64,000 nucleotides of DNA, taken from Bradyrhizobium sp. NAS80.1. Its GTDB lineage: Bacteria; Pseudomonadota; Alphaproteobacteria; Rhizobiales; Xanthobacteraceae. The translations under genes and the position numbers were made by a program. This document shows positions 8,386 through 16,188 of the stretch, one piece after another (the stretch's first letter is position 1; each line of letters starts with the position of its first letter). The notes under the pieces were generated by a model. It searched no databases and was not told where the DNA came from. It saw only the letters and a program-made list of their open reading frames with translations. The DNA lies in assembly GCF_001908205.1 (NCBI RefSeq), contig NZ_LGHL01000048.1, positions 145,231 through 209,230 on the forward strand, written 5' to 3'.

Positions 8386-11076
8386 ATGCCTGACGCAACG
8401 GTCGCCGCACGTGAGTCCAAAGCGGCGAGTGGAAAAGCCCAACAAGTCGACGTTGCCGTCGTCGGCGCCGGATTTGCCGGTCTCTATCTTCTCCATCGCC
8501 TGCGCAAGGCCGGGCTCACGACAGTCGCTCTCGAAGAGGCCGGCGATGTCGGTGGCACCTGGTACTGGAACCGTTATCCCGGCGCCCGCTGCGATATCCA
8601 GACCATCGATTACAGCTACACATTCGATCCGGAACTCGACAAGACCTGGACCTGGTCGGAGAAATACGCGACCCAGCCCGAGATCCTGCGCTATCTCGGC
8701 TTCGTCGCCGATCGCTACGATCTGCGCCGCGACATTCGCTTCAACACCAAGGTCACGGAAGCCAAGTGGGACGAGGCGACAGAGCGCTGGCAACTCACCA
8801 CCGACAACGGCGATCCCGTCTCCTGCCGCTACTACATCATGGCGACCGGCTGTCTCTCCGCGCCAAAGCCGCCGGAGATCGATGGCGTCAACGAGTTTAA
8901 GGGCGAGGTCTATTTCACCGGCCGCTGGCCGCATGACGGCGTCAATCTCGCCGACAAGCGCGTCGCCGTGATCGGCACCGGCTCGTCGGGCATTCAATCG
9001 ATCCCGCTGATTGCCGAACAAGCCGCACATCTGACCGTGTTCCAGCGCACGCCGAATTTCGCGCTGCCTGCGCATAATGGTCCCTCGCCGTCCGATCGCA
9101 TGAGCTTTTTCCAGGACGACCGTGCGGCCTATCGCGAGCAGGCGCGGCAATCGATGGCCGGCGTGCCCTATCCGCAGCAGATGGCCGTGAGCTGGCAATT
9201 GAGCGACGCCGAGCGCCGCGCACGCTTTGAAGAGGGTTGGGGTAAGGGCGATCTCGTCTACATCCTCACGCAGCTCTGGGCCGACCAGGCCGTCGACTTC
9301 GACGGCAACAAGCTGATCTGCGACCTCATCCGCGAGAAGATCTCGGCGGCCGTGAAGGATCCGGAGACGGCGGCGGCGCTGATGCCGCATGACCATCCTT
9401 TCGGTGCAAAACGTCCCTGCCTCGATACCAATTATTACGCCACCTACAACCGGCCCAACGTCACGCTGGTCAATCTGCGCCAGGAGCCGATCAAGGCGAT
9501 CACAGCAAGCGGCATCTCGACAGACAAGCGCACCTTCGATGTCGACGTCATCGTGTTCGCGACCGGCTTCGACGCCATGACCGGCGCGATCCGGGCCGTG
9601 CATCCGATCACCGGGCGCAGCGGCAAGTCGCTCACCGATGTCTGGGCGCACGGGCCGCAGACCTACCTCGGTCTCACGGTCGAAGGCTTCCCCAACTTCT
9701 TCATGGTTACCGGTCCCGGGAGCCCGTCCGTGCTGTCGAATATGGCGGTGTCGATCGAGCAGCATGTCGACTGGGTGGTCGACCGCCTCGCCGAGCTGCG
9801 CGACGCCGGCTTCACCACGATCGAACCGACCGAGACAGCACAGGCCGGCTGGGGCCAGCACATGGCCGACTGTTCGATGCTGACGCTGCACCGGCTCGCC
9901 AACACCTGGTACACGGGCGCCAATGTGCCGGGTAAGGTGCAAGGCCTGATGCCCTATACCGGCGGCGTCGGCCCCTATCGCAGCATCTGCGACGACGTCG
10001 TCAGCCGCGGCATGCTAGGCTTCAAGCTCACCGGCCCCAACGTCGCAGCGCAGTGCAACGATGGCGAGGTGGTGCGCCTGCAGCCGGACGTGCGGCTGGT
10101 GCTGAACCTGCTTGCATCGCTGAATCTGCCACCGATCGAGTCGATGGGCGCGATCGGCGCGCGCGCCTTCGTCAACGAGTTCAACAAGGGCCGGCCCGCG
10201 GGACGGCCGATCGGCGACATCGTCGATGGCACCCTGCCCGGCCCCGACGGACCTCTGCCGTACCGTGTGTACCGGCCGGCAGCGCCCGGACCGCATCCTG
10301 TCGTGGTCTACTTCCACGGCGGCGGCTGGGTGCTCGGTGACGAACAGTCGGACGAGCCGTTCTGCCGCGACATGGTGCGGCGGACCGGCATGATCTTCGT
10401 CAGCGTCGGCTATCGCCATGCGCCCGAGCATCGCTTCCCGGCCGCAGCCGAAGACGGCTATGCAGCGACTCGCTGGATCGCGGAGCACGTCGCCGAACTC
10501 GGCGGCAAACTCGGTCCGGTGCTGGTCGCGGGCTGGAGCGCCGGCGGCAACATAGCCGCCGTTACCTGCCAGCTTGCGCGCGATCGCGGCGGGCCTGAGA
10601 TCGCCGGCCAGCTCCTGGTGTGTCCGGTCACCGACTGCACCTACGATCGCCCGTCTTACAACGACAATGCGACCGGCTACTTCCTGACGCGCTCGCTGAT
10701 GTACTGGTTCTGGGACCTTTACTGCTCGCCGGCCGACCGCACTGATCCGCGCGTCTCGCCGCTACGCGGCAAGGTCGCGGGTCTGCCGCCGGCCTTCGTC
10801 GTCACCTGCGAGTTCGATCCGTTGCGTGACGAGGGCGTCGCCTATGCCGAGGCGATGGCTGCTGCCGGGGTCCCGGTCGAGCAGCTCAAGGCGCGCGGCC
10901 ATTTCCACTCGTCCTTTGCGATGGTGGACGTCGTGATCACCGGTGTGTCTGGACGGGTGAAGATGGCCGAGGCCTTGCGGGGCTTCGCCGGGCTTCCTCC
11001 GCAGGTCAGGCGCGGCGATGAGAACAGCCACGGTCAAACCAGCCCGGGGCAAAAGATCGCGGCGGCCGCGAGCTAA
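8386..11076 (+). CDS. Baeyer-Villiger-type monooxygenase fused to an HSL-family esterase
   Basis: 896 residues in two enzyme domains. Residues about 20-545 are a flavin monooxygenase: FAD site GAGFAG (27-32), [22 protein letters not shown] site GTGSSG (197-202), [10 protein letters not shown]. The Baeyer-Villiger fingerprint FxGxxxHxxxWP reads [12 protein letters not shown] (171-182), with Phe177 in place of the His. Residues about 600-880 are an alpha/beta hydrolase of the hormone-sensitive-lipase family: HGGGW (644-648), GWSAGG with Ser718, EFDPLRDEG with Asp811, GHFHSS (His839 or 841). A ketone-to-ester oxidation followed by ester cleavage would be the logical joint activity; this is inferred. 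GGGAGGA supports the start; two hairpins follow the gene. Confidence 0.9.
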   Translation: MPDATVAARESKAASGKAQQVDVAVVGAGFAGLYLLHRLRKAGLTTVALEEAGDVGGTWYWNRYPGARCDIQTIDYSYTFDPELDKTWTWSEKYATQPEILRYLGFVADRYDLRRDIRFNTKVTEAKWDEATERWQLTTDNGDPVSCRYYIMATGCLSAPKPPEIDGVNEFKGEVYFTGRWPHDGVNLADKRVAVIGTGSSGIQSIPLIAEQAAHLTVFQRTPNFALPAHNGPSPSDRMSFFQDDRAAYREQARQSMAGVPYPQQMAVSWQLSDAERRARFEEGWGKGDLVYILTQLWADQAVDFDGNKLICDLIREKISAAVKDPETAAALMPHDHPFGAKRPCLDTNYYATYNRPNVTLVNLRQEPIKAITASGISTDKRTFDVDVIVFATGFDAMTGAIRAVHPITGRSGKSLTDVWAHGPQTYLGLTVEGFPNFFMVTGPGSPSVLSNMAVSIEQHVDWVVDRLAELRDAGFTTIEPTETAQAGWGQHMADCSMLTLHRLANTWYTGANVPGKVQGLMPYTGGVGPYRSICDDVVSRGMLGFKLTGPNVAAQCNDGEVVRLQPDVRLVLNLLASLNLPPIESMGAIGARAFVNEFNKGRPAGRPIGDIVDGTLPGPDGPLPYRVYRPAAPGPHPVVVYFHGGGWVLGDEQSDEPFCRDMVRRTGMIFVSVGYRHAPEHRFPAAAEDGYAATRWIAEHVAELGGKLGPVLVAGWSAGGNIAAVTCQLARDRGGPEIAGQLLVCPVTDCTYDRPSYNDNATGYFLTRSLMYWFWDLYCSPADRTDPRVSPLRGKVAGLPPAFVVTCEFDPLRDEGVAYAEAMAAAGVPVEQLKARGHFHSSFAMVDVVITGVSGRVKMAEALRGFAGLPPQVRRGDENSHGQTSPGQKIAAAAS

Positions 11077-11085
11077 CCGCAGGCG

Positions 11086-11105
11086 GCCGGGAACCTTTTC
11101 CCGGC
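11086..11105 (+). terminator. Hairpin just after the monooxygenase-esterase gene
   Basis: GCCGGGAA (11086-11093), loop CCTT, TTCCCGGC (11098-11105): 8-bp perfect stem, 10 bases past the stop. No T-run follows; it may act with the stronger hairpin at 11145. Confidence 0.5.
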
Positions 11106-11144
11106 TGCCGCGTTGAGTGCTTGAGATGCAGCGACAGTTGTAGA

Positions 11145-11180
11145 CCCCGGCACGCAGGTCCGCGTGCCGGGGTATTGTTT
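11145..11180 (+). terminator. Intrinsic terminator for the monooxygenase-esterase gene
   Basis: CCCCGGCACGC (11145-11155) pairs perfectly with GCGTGCCGGGG (11162-11172) across a 6-base loop, followed by TATTGTTT. This is the best terminator in this part of the window. Confidence 0.7.
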
Positions 11181-11195
11181 GCGTGAGGCAGGACG

Positions 11196-11471
11196 ATGGG
11201 GGATGTGTCAGTTGCGGATTCAAAGGTCAATTTTGGTGCGCTCGCGGCCCTGCACAAATGGCCGTCGCTTGCAAACCAGCGAAGGCCGCAGAGAGCGTCT
11301 TATCAGGTGAGCGAAGGCACTCTCGATGAGTGCATCTCCGCTTTCATGGGGAAGCCGGCGGCGACGCGGCATCTCTATGAGATCCACACGACGGCGCAGC
11401 CGCCGCTGGTCACGGATATCCTCTCGCCCGAGCACGTCACCGAACTATCGCGGCTGAGAGAGTTTCTCTGA
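11196..11471 (+). CDS. Hypothetical protein (91 aa)
   Basis: ATG 11196 with GAGGCAGGA just upstream. Soluble, no signal peptide or membrane segment; contains LHKWPSLANQ, YQVSEGTLDECI and HLYEIHTTAQPPL. Its start lies only 15 bases after the terminator T-run of the gene before it, so it should have its own promoter or depend on read-through. I do not recognise a domain. Confidence 0.6.
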   Translation: MGDVSVADSKVNFGALAALHKWPSLANQRRPQRASYQVSEGTLDECISAFMGKPAATRHLYEIHTTAQPPLVTDILSPEHVTELSRLREFL

Positions 11472-11584
11472 CTGCGTGTGGTTGCTCCGGCTGCACGCTC
11501 GCGGCAAGCTTTTCGCGAGGCTAGGAACCTTCTTCCGGTTCTTCCCGTTAACCGGGATCGGAAGCCAAGGCGTGAGTCCTTTCG

Positions 11585-11890
11585 ATGCTTGAAGCCGGAG
11601 CCCCTTCCCCGATCGTGCCCTATGGCGCAGATCAGACCCTGTTCGTGGTGATCGACCGCCGCGACGACGCTACTGAAATCCGGATCGAGCGCAGCGACCT
11701 CGAAGCCACGATCGGCGAACTCGTCGCCGGCTGCTTCAACGACCCCATCAAGGTGATATCGTTCAACACGCTCGAACATTGGATGAAGGACATTTCGACC
11801 GATGTCGCCGGTGAAATCCGGACGCGCTGCGACATAGACGGCGTGACGCTGCCCGATTATCTCAGCGATTTCGTCGAGAGCCACACCTGA
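11585..11890 (+). CDS. Hypothetical protein (101 aa)
   Basis: Begins MLEAGAPSPIVPYGADQTLF, acidic and soluble, with a likely alpha/beta mix (FVVIDRRDDATEIRIERSDL, then ELVAGCFNDPIKVISFNTLE). No strong ribosome site is visible before ATG 11585. It converges with the short helical gene ending at 11896, leaving a gap of 5 bases. No function can be assigned. Confidence 0.6.
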   Translation: MLEAGAPSPIVPYGADQTLFVVIDRRDDATEIRIERSDLEATIGELVAGCFNDPIKVISFNTLEHWMKDISTDVAGEIRTRCDIDGVTLPDYLSDFVESHT

Positions 11891-11895
11891 GCGGA

Positions 11896-12051
11896 TTAGG
11901 CGCGCCGGTACTTGCCGGCGATGACTTCGATCTCGCGGCGGCGTTCGCCGGCGAAGGTCAGGAGCTTTTCGATCGTCAGCGTATCCGTGATCCGTTTGGC
12001 AAGCCGCTCGGCGCGTGCGGCCTGATCTTCGAGATACTGGATCGTGTTCAA
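11896..12051 (-). CDS. Small helical protein (51 aa), probable TTG start
   Basis: The frame is open back to an ATG at 12102, but a TTG at 12051 is preceded at 7 bases by GGGAGG, and the product would then start (M)NTIQYLEDQAARAERLAKRI, as I remember from short Bradyrhizobium proteins of this type. It is a single charged helical region (RERRREIEVIAGKYRRA-like end). Function unknown. If the upstream ATG is used, the protein has 68 residues. Confidence 0.6.
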   Translation of the reverse strand: MNTIQYLEDQAARAERLAKRITDTLTIEKLLTFAGERRREIEVIAGKYRRA

Positions 12052-12166
12052 GCGCCGCCTCCCCGAAAGGCCCCGAATTGAAGCCCCGATGTGTTCGGGC
12101 ATCCATGGTGCGCCAGAGCGACTAACAGCCGGTTAAGCGCGGCGCCTCAATTCGAAGAACCGCAGA

Positions 12167-12691
12167 CTATTGGACGACGTCGAGCCTGACATTGGCGACG
12201 CCCTTGTCGACCATGCCGAGCTCCGCGGCCGCGGAAGGAGAGATGTCGACGACGCGTCCGCGAACATAGGGCCCGCGATCGTTGACCCTGACTGTCACGA
12301 AGCGGCCGGAGGAGACATCAGTGACCCGCAGCTTTGTGCCGAACGGCAGGGTGGGATGGGCCGCGGTCAATTCGTTCTTGTCGAACTTCTCGCCGCTCGC
12401 GGTCTTCGTATCCGAGTAGAAGCTGGCAACGCCATTTGCAGCGGCTTGCCTTGCGTCTCCGGCACGATGAGCGACACGCACACGGTTGTTCGGCCGCGGG
12501 TGCAGGTGCGCTACTCGGTGGGGCCGCTGCACGGCGGCCTGCCGGCTTGTGACGGCGAGATCGGCCCTCTGGCGGCCGACCGGCGATTGCGCGCACGCGG
12601 CGAGCGAAGCGGCACCGATGATGGCAAGCAGCAATCGGCTCAGGGTTGCGAGGGAAATCCAGGCACTTTCGGTATGCGTAATGTGAGACAT
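12167..12691 (-). CDS. rlpA: RlpA-family septal/cell-wall lipoprotein
   Basis: 174 residues. The start is fixed by GGAGGGG 6 bases before ATG 12691. A signal peptide with lipobox (ASLAAC, lipidated Cys33) is followed by a basic linker and then the double-psi beta-barrel domain: ASFYSDTKTASGEKFD, LPFGTKLRVTD, VRVNDRGPYVRGRVVDIS, AAAELGM. RlpA proteins bind or cleave peptidoglycan (naked glycan strands in some species) at the division site from the outer membrane. No SPOR domain is present, so this is the short form. It is a single gene. Confidence 0.88.
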   Translation of the reverse strand: MSHITHTESAWISLATLSRLLLAIIGAASLAACAQSPVGRQRADLAVTSRQAAVQRPHRVAHLHPRPNNRVRVAHRAGDARQAAANGVASFYSDTKTASGEKFDKNELTAAHPTLPFGTKLRVTDVSSGRFVTVRVNDRGPYVRGRVVDISPSAAAELGMVDKGVANVRLDVVQ

Positions 12692-12983
12692 GGTACGCCC
12701 CTCCGAACAACCCTGAGTTTCGGTGGTTAATCGGGGCAGAACCTTGTCGGAACAAAAGCGGGCCTGAGGCTGCGGCCGTTTCACATCAGCTGTGACGATT
12801 CCACCACAGTGCGTGTCCTGAATTGGGACAGACTCTGGAAAAAATCACCCTGCGACGCGCCAGACGATCGGGCGCGCGTCTGGCTGAGCTTCGGTGACCC
12901 ACCTGAAATGGTATCGCTGTGCTGACCTAATCGCGATCGGGCCGGCCACCCGCTGATCAAATAATGTGAGAGCTTGAGAGGTC

Positions 12984-13069
12984 GTCATGCCCGGGGCCTG
13001 TCATTGCTTGTCCCGGGCATCCACGTTCTTCGTGCCATCGTGGATGGCCGGGACAAGCCCGGCCATGAC
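12984..13069. repeat. Long imperfect palindromic intergenic repeat
   Basis: The left arm starts GTCATGCCCGGG and ends CTTGTCCCGGGCATCCACG (to 13025); the right arm from CGTGGATGGCCGGGACAAG to CATGAC (13069) pairs with it, apart from a 10-base bulge. It fills the gap between rlpA and malic enzyme. I associate this arm sequence with a multicopy Bradyrhizobium intergenic element. Confidence 0.75.
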
Positions 13070-13117
13070 GATGTGGGAATATCAGCGCACTAACCACGCC
13101 GTTCGGGCTTGGCGAGG

Positions 13118-14770
13118 TTAGTAATGCGGCTCGTACATCTGCGACTGGACCAGGCCCTTCACGTCGTTGGGCGCCGGGCCGTCGGCCAGCCCACGCTGAT
13201 AGGCGACGTCTGCGACAGCGGCGGCGATGCGGGCCGAGACCTCGCGGATACGGGGCAGCGCCGGATAGAGGCTGCCTTGATCCAGATCCTCCTTGCCGAC
13301 GCAATCGGCGAGCGTATGGGCGGCCGCCATGAACATCTCGTCCGTCACCAGGCGCGAGCCACTCGCAATGACGCCGAGGCCGACGCCGGGGAAGATGTAG
13401 GAGTTGTTGCCCTGGCGAGGCACGAAGGTACGGCCACTCAGCTTCACCGGGTCATAGGGGCTGCCGCAGGCGAACAGCGCGCGGCCCTCGGTGTAGCGGT
13501 AGGCATCCTCGGCCGAGCATTCGGCCTTCGAGGTCGGGTTGGAGAGCGCGAACACGATCGGTTGTTCGTTGAGCTCGGCCATCGCCTTGAGCACATCGGG
13601 CGTGAAGGCGCCGCCAACCGCGGCGACACCGATGATCGCTGTCGGCTTCAGCGTCTTGATCGCGGTGAGGAAGTCGGCGATTGGCGCCTGGCCGGCATGC
13701 GCATAGCGGAGCTTGTGGCCGGAGAGGCCCTCGCGGCCGCTGACGACAAGGCCGCGGGAATCCACCAGCCAGTTGCGCCGGAGCGCCTCTGCCTCCGAGG
13801 CGCCCTCGGCCAACATGGCGGAGACCACGAGATCCGCGATGCCGGTCGCCGCCTCGCCCGCGCCGAGGAACAGGATGCGCTGGTCCCTCAGCTTGCCGCC
13901 GGATACGCGCAGCGCCGAGAACAGGCCGGCGAGCGCAACCGCCGCAGTGCCCTGGATGTCGTCGTTGAAGACGCAAGTCTCATCGCGATATTTGTGCAGC
14001 AGCTTGAATGCCGAGTGATTGGCGAAATCCTCGAACTGGATCAGCACGCCCGGAAAGGTCTTTCGCGCGGCCTGCATGAATTCGTCGACGAAGCTGTCAT
14101 AGGCCGCGCCCGTGAGCCGCCGCTCACGCAGGCCGAGATAATAGGGATCGTTCAGGAGCTCTTCATTGTTGGTGCCTACGTCGAGCACGATCGGCAGGCA
14201 CAATTCGGGATGCACGCCTGCGCAGGCGGAATAAAGCGAGAGCTTGCCGACCGGAATGCCCATGCCGTTGGCGCCGAGATCGCCGAGGCCAAGGATGCGC
14301 TCGCCGTCGGTCACGACGATCAGCTTGGCCGGATAGGGCCAGTTCTTCAGAATCTCCGCGATCTGCCCGCGATCGCGCGAGGAGATGAACATGCCGCGCG
14401 GCCGCTGGAAGATCAGGCCGTATTTCTGGCAGGCGAGCCCGACCGTCGGCGTGTAGATGATCGGCTGGATCTCGTCGATATTGTCGACGACAACGCGGAA
14501 GAACAGCGCCTCGTTGCGGTCATGCAGCGCGTTCAGCGCGACGTATTTTTCGAGATCGGTCGGAAGCGTGCGCAGATTGGTAAGCACGCGCTCGACCTGG
14601 GTCTCCATCGTCAGAACGCAAGGCGGCAGCAGGCCTCGCAAGCCGAGCGTGTCGCGCTCCGCTTCCGTGAAGGCGGTGCCCTTGTTGAGCAGGGGATCGC
14701 GCAGCAACGTCATGCCGTGCGTAGGATCGGATGGTGTCAAATGGGCGTTGACCGGAGCAGGTCTATTCAC
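13118..14770 (-). CDS. maeA: NAD-type malic enzyme (malate dehydrogenase, decarboxylating)
   Basis: 550 residues, the long single-domain form close to E. coli MaeA/eukaryotic malic enzymes, without the C-terminal phosphotransacetylase-like extension of rhizobial Dme/Tme. Seen: IIYTPTVGLACQKYG, GDLGANGMGIPVGKL, metal site region FEDFANHSAF and FNDDIQGTAAVALAG, and the nucleotide site FLGAGEAATGIA. It makes pyruvate and CO2 from malate in the cytoplasm, linking C4-dicarboxylate use to acetyl-CoA. Cofactor choice (NAD versus NADP) is inferred from overall type. Single gene between two repeat-filled gaps. Confidence 0.9.
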   Translation of the reverse strand: MNRPAPVNAHLTPSDPTHGMTLLRDPLLNKGTAFTEAERDTLGLRGLLPPCVLTMETQVERVLTNLRTLPTDLEKYVALNALHDRNEALFFRVVVDNIDEIQPIIYTPTVGLACQKYGLIFQRPRGMFISSRDRGQIAEILKNWPYPAKLIVVTDGERILGLGDLGANGMGIPVGKLSLYSACAGVHPELCLPIVLDVGTNNEELLNDPYYLGLRERRLTGAAYDSFVDEFMQAARKTFPGVLIQFEDFANHSAFKLLHKYRDETCVFNDDIQGTAAVALAGLFSALRVSGGKLRDQRILFLGAGEAATGIADLVVSAMLAEGASEAEALRRNWLVDSRGLVVSGREGLSGHKLRYAHAGQAPIADFLTAIKTLKPTAIIGVAAVGGAFTPDVLKAMAELNEQPIVFALSNPTSKAECSAEDAYRYTEGRALFACGSPYDPVKLSGRTFVPRQGNNSYIFPGVGLGVIASGSRLVTDEMFMAAAHTLADCVGKEDLDQGSLYPALPRIREVSARIAAAVADVAYQRGLADGPAPNDVKGLVQSQMYEPHY

Positions 14771-14935
14771 GGATTCCCCCAGGGAGTTTCTTATTGAAGG
14801 GCAAACATTGTCGGCCAGCGCTCAGCTGAGATCAAGAACGTAGAATCTCGTGCATCGATTGTGATCTCGCACCGCAGCGAATTTCGCAACGAACCGCGGG
14901 TTGAGCGCGACAAAAGGTTAACGCCGCGAGGCTTC

Positions 14936-15066
14936 CACCCCTCATGGTGAGGAGCGCGGAACGCGCGTCTCCGGACGATGCTTCGCATCGCCGGGAGAAC
15001 CATGAAGGCCCCTCGCCCGCAGCCATCCTTCGAGACGCCCGCTTTCGCGGGCTCCTCAGGATGAGG
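14936..15066. repeat. Dispersed repeat cluster after tctC
   Basis: Contains the arms CCCTCATGGTGAGGAGC, a small GATGCTTCGCATC hairpin, and CATCCTTCGAGACGCCCGC ... GGGCTCCTCAGGATGAGG. The same CATCCTTCGA...CTCAGGATGA theme recurs at 32863-32993. Noncoding mosaic repeat of a type common in this genus. Confidence 0.65.
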
Positions 15067-15085
15067 AAGAGTGCATGTGAGACAG

Positions 15086-16087
15086 CTATTCCGGCTTGAT
15101 GTCGGCAGCCTTCACGATCGGCCACCATTTCTCGGTCTCTGCCTTCTGGAAGCGCGCAAGCGCCGCGGGCGTCTGCTGATCCGGTGGCGGAATCTCCTGT
15201 CCCAATTCGGCAGAGCGCTGCTTGACCGAGGGGTCGGCAAGCACAGTGACAATGGCCGCGTTGAGCTTTGCGACGATGTCCTTCGGCGTGTTCTTCGGTG
15301 CCCAGATGCCGTGCCAGTAGGAGATGTGGAGGCCGGGCAGGCCCGCCTCGTCGACCGTCGGAATATCAGGCGCGGATGCGAGCCGCGTCGGCGACGTCAC
15401 CGCGAACGCCTTGATCGCGCCGTTCTTGTATTGTGGCAGCGAGTTCGACGCCTGGTCGAACATGATATCGATCTGGCCTGCGACGAGATCGATCATGGCG
15501 GGCCCGGCGCCGCGATAAGGCACAAACTGGAAGTCGGTGCCGGTCTTCTCCTTGAAGAAGACGCCAGCGACATGGGCGCCTGTACCGGCACCGGCCGTGC
15601 CGGCGGTGGCCTTGCCGGGGTTGGCCTTCAGCCAGGTGATCAGCTCTTTGAGATTGTTGGCCCCGAGGGCCTTCCGGCCGACGATGAGCTGCGTGCCCAT
15701 CGCGATCGTCGCGACCGGCTCGAAATCGGCGAGCACGTCATAGGGCAGCTTGAAGATCGCGCCATTCAGCACATGCGTGCCCCAATGGCCGATCGTGATG
15801 GTCGTGCCGTCAGGCGTTGCGCGCGCCACGCGGGCACCGGCGATGCTGCCGGAGGCGCCCGCCACGTTCTCGACCACGACCGTCGTGTGCAGCTCGGCGG
15901 CGATCCGCTCAGACAGGATCCGCGCCAGCGTATCGGTCGGGCCGCCCGCTGCGAACGGCACCACGAGGGTGATGGGACGCGATGGAAACGGTTGTGCGCT
16001 CGCCGCTGCAGTCCACACCGCAGATCCGAACAACGCGCAAATGACGATCACAAGGCCGCGCAACCCGGCCCACAGCCCCCGCATCAT
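15086..16087 (-). CDS. Orphan TctC/Bug-family periplasmic binding protein
   Basis: 333 residues with signal peptide (to about ASAQ, residue 32) and the family start FPSRPITLVVPFAAGGPTD. Also GHWGTHVLNGAIF, FVPYRGAGPAMIDLVAGQID and PDIPTVDEAGLPG, all classic Bug-family blocks. It binds a carboxylated ligand in the periplasm for a tripartite tricarboxylate transporter or serves as a sensor. No TctA/TctB genes are adjacent, so it is an orphan binding protein; another tctC with tctA and tctB lies at 51-54.5 kb. The ligand is unknown. Confidence 0.88.
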   Translation of the reverse strand: MMRGLWAGLRGLVIVICALFGSAVWTAAASAQPFPSRPITLVVPFAAGGPTDTLARILSERIAAELHTTVVVENVAGASGSIAGARVARATPDGTTITIGHWGTHVLNGAIFKLPYDVLADFEPVATIAMGTQLIVGRKALGANNLKELITWLKANPGKATAGTAGAGTGAHVAGVFFKEKTGTDFQFVPYRGAGPAMIDLVAGQIDIMFDQASNSLPQYKNGAIKAFAVTSPTRLASAPDIPTVDEAGLPGLHISYWHGIWAPKNTPKDIVAKLNAAIVTVLADPSVKQRSAELGQEIPPPDQQTPAALARFQKAETEKWWPIVKAADIKPE

Positions 16088-16188
16088 TCTCTCCCCACCC
16101 CTTTTGCCGCCCGCATCTTGTCAGCGGACTGGAGCCGGAGTGAACCCTGCCGGGCGAGCAGAGGCAAGCTGGAATTTTTGCGAAGGGA

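Noticed and set aside
8230..9942. 570-codon frame on the minus strand across the monooxygenase
   Set aside because: Mirror of the well-supported monooxygenase gene; no motif and no ribosome site.
12957..13304. Minus-strand frame through the palindrome at 12984
   Set aside because: It runs from malic enzyme into a known type of intergenic repeat; the protein is a translation of the repeat.
13109..14797. Long open frame on the plus strand, opposite malic enzyme
   Set aside because: The minus strand carries a complete malic enzyme with all motifs; the plus-strand translation is Arg/His/Asp-rich with no family pattern, a usual shadow of GC-rich codon use.
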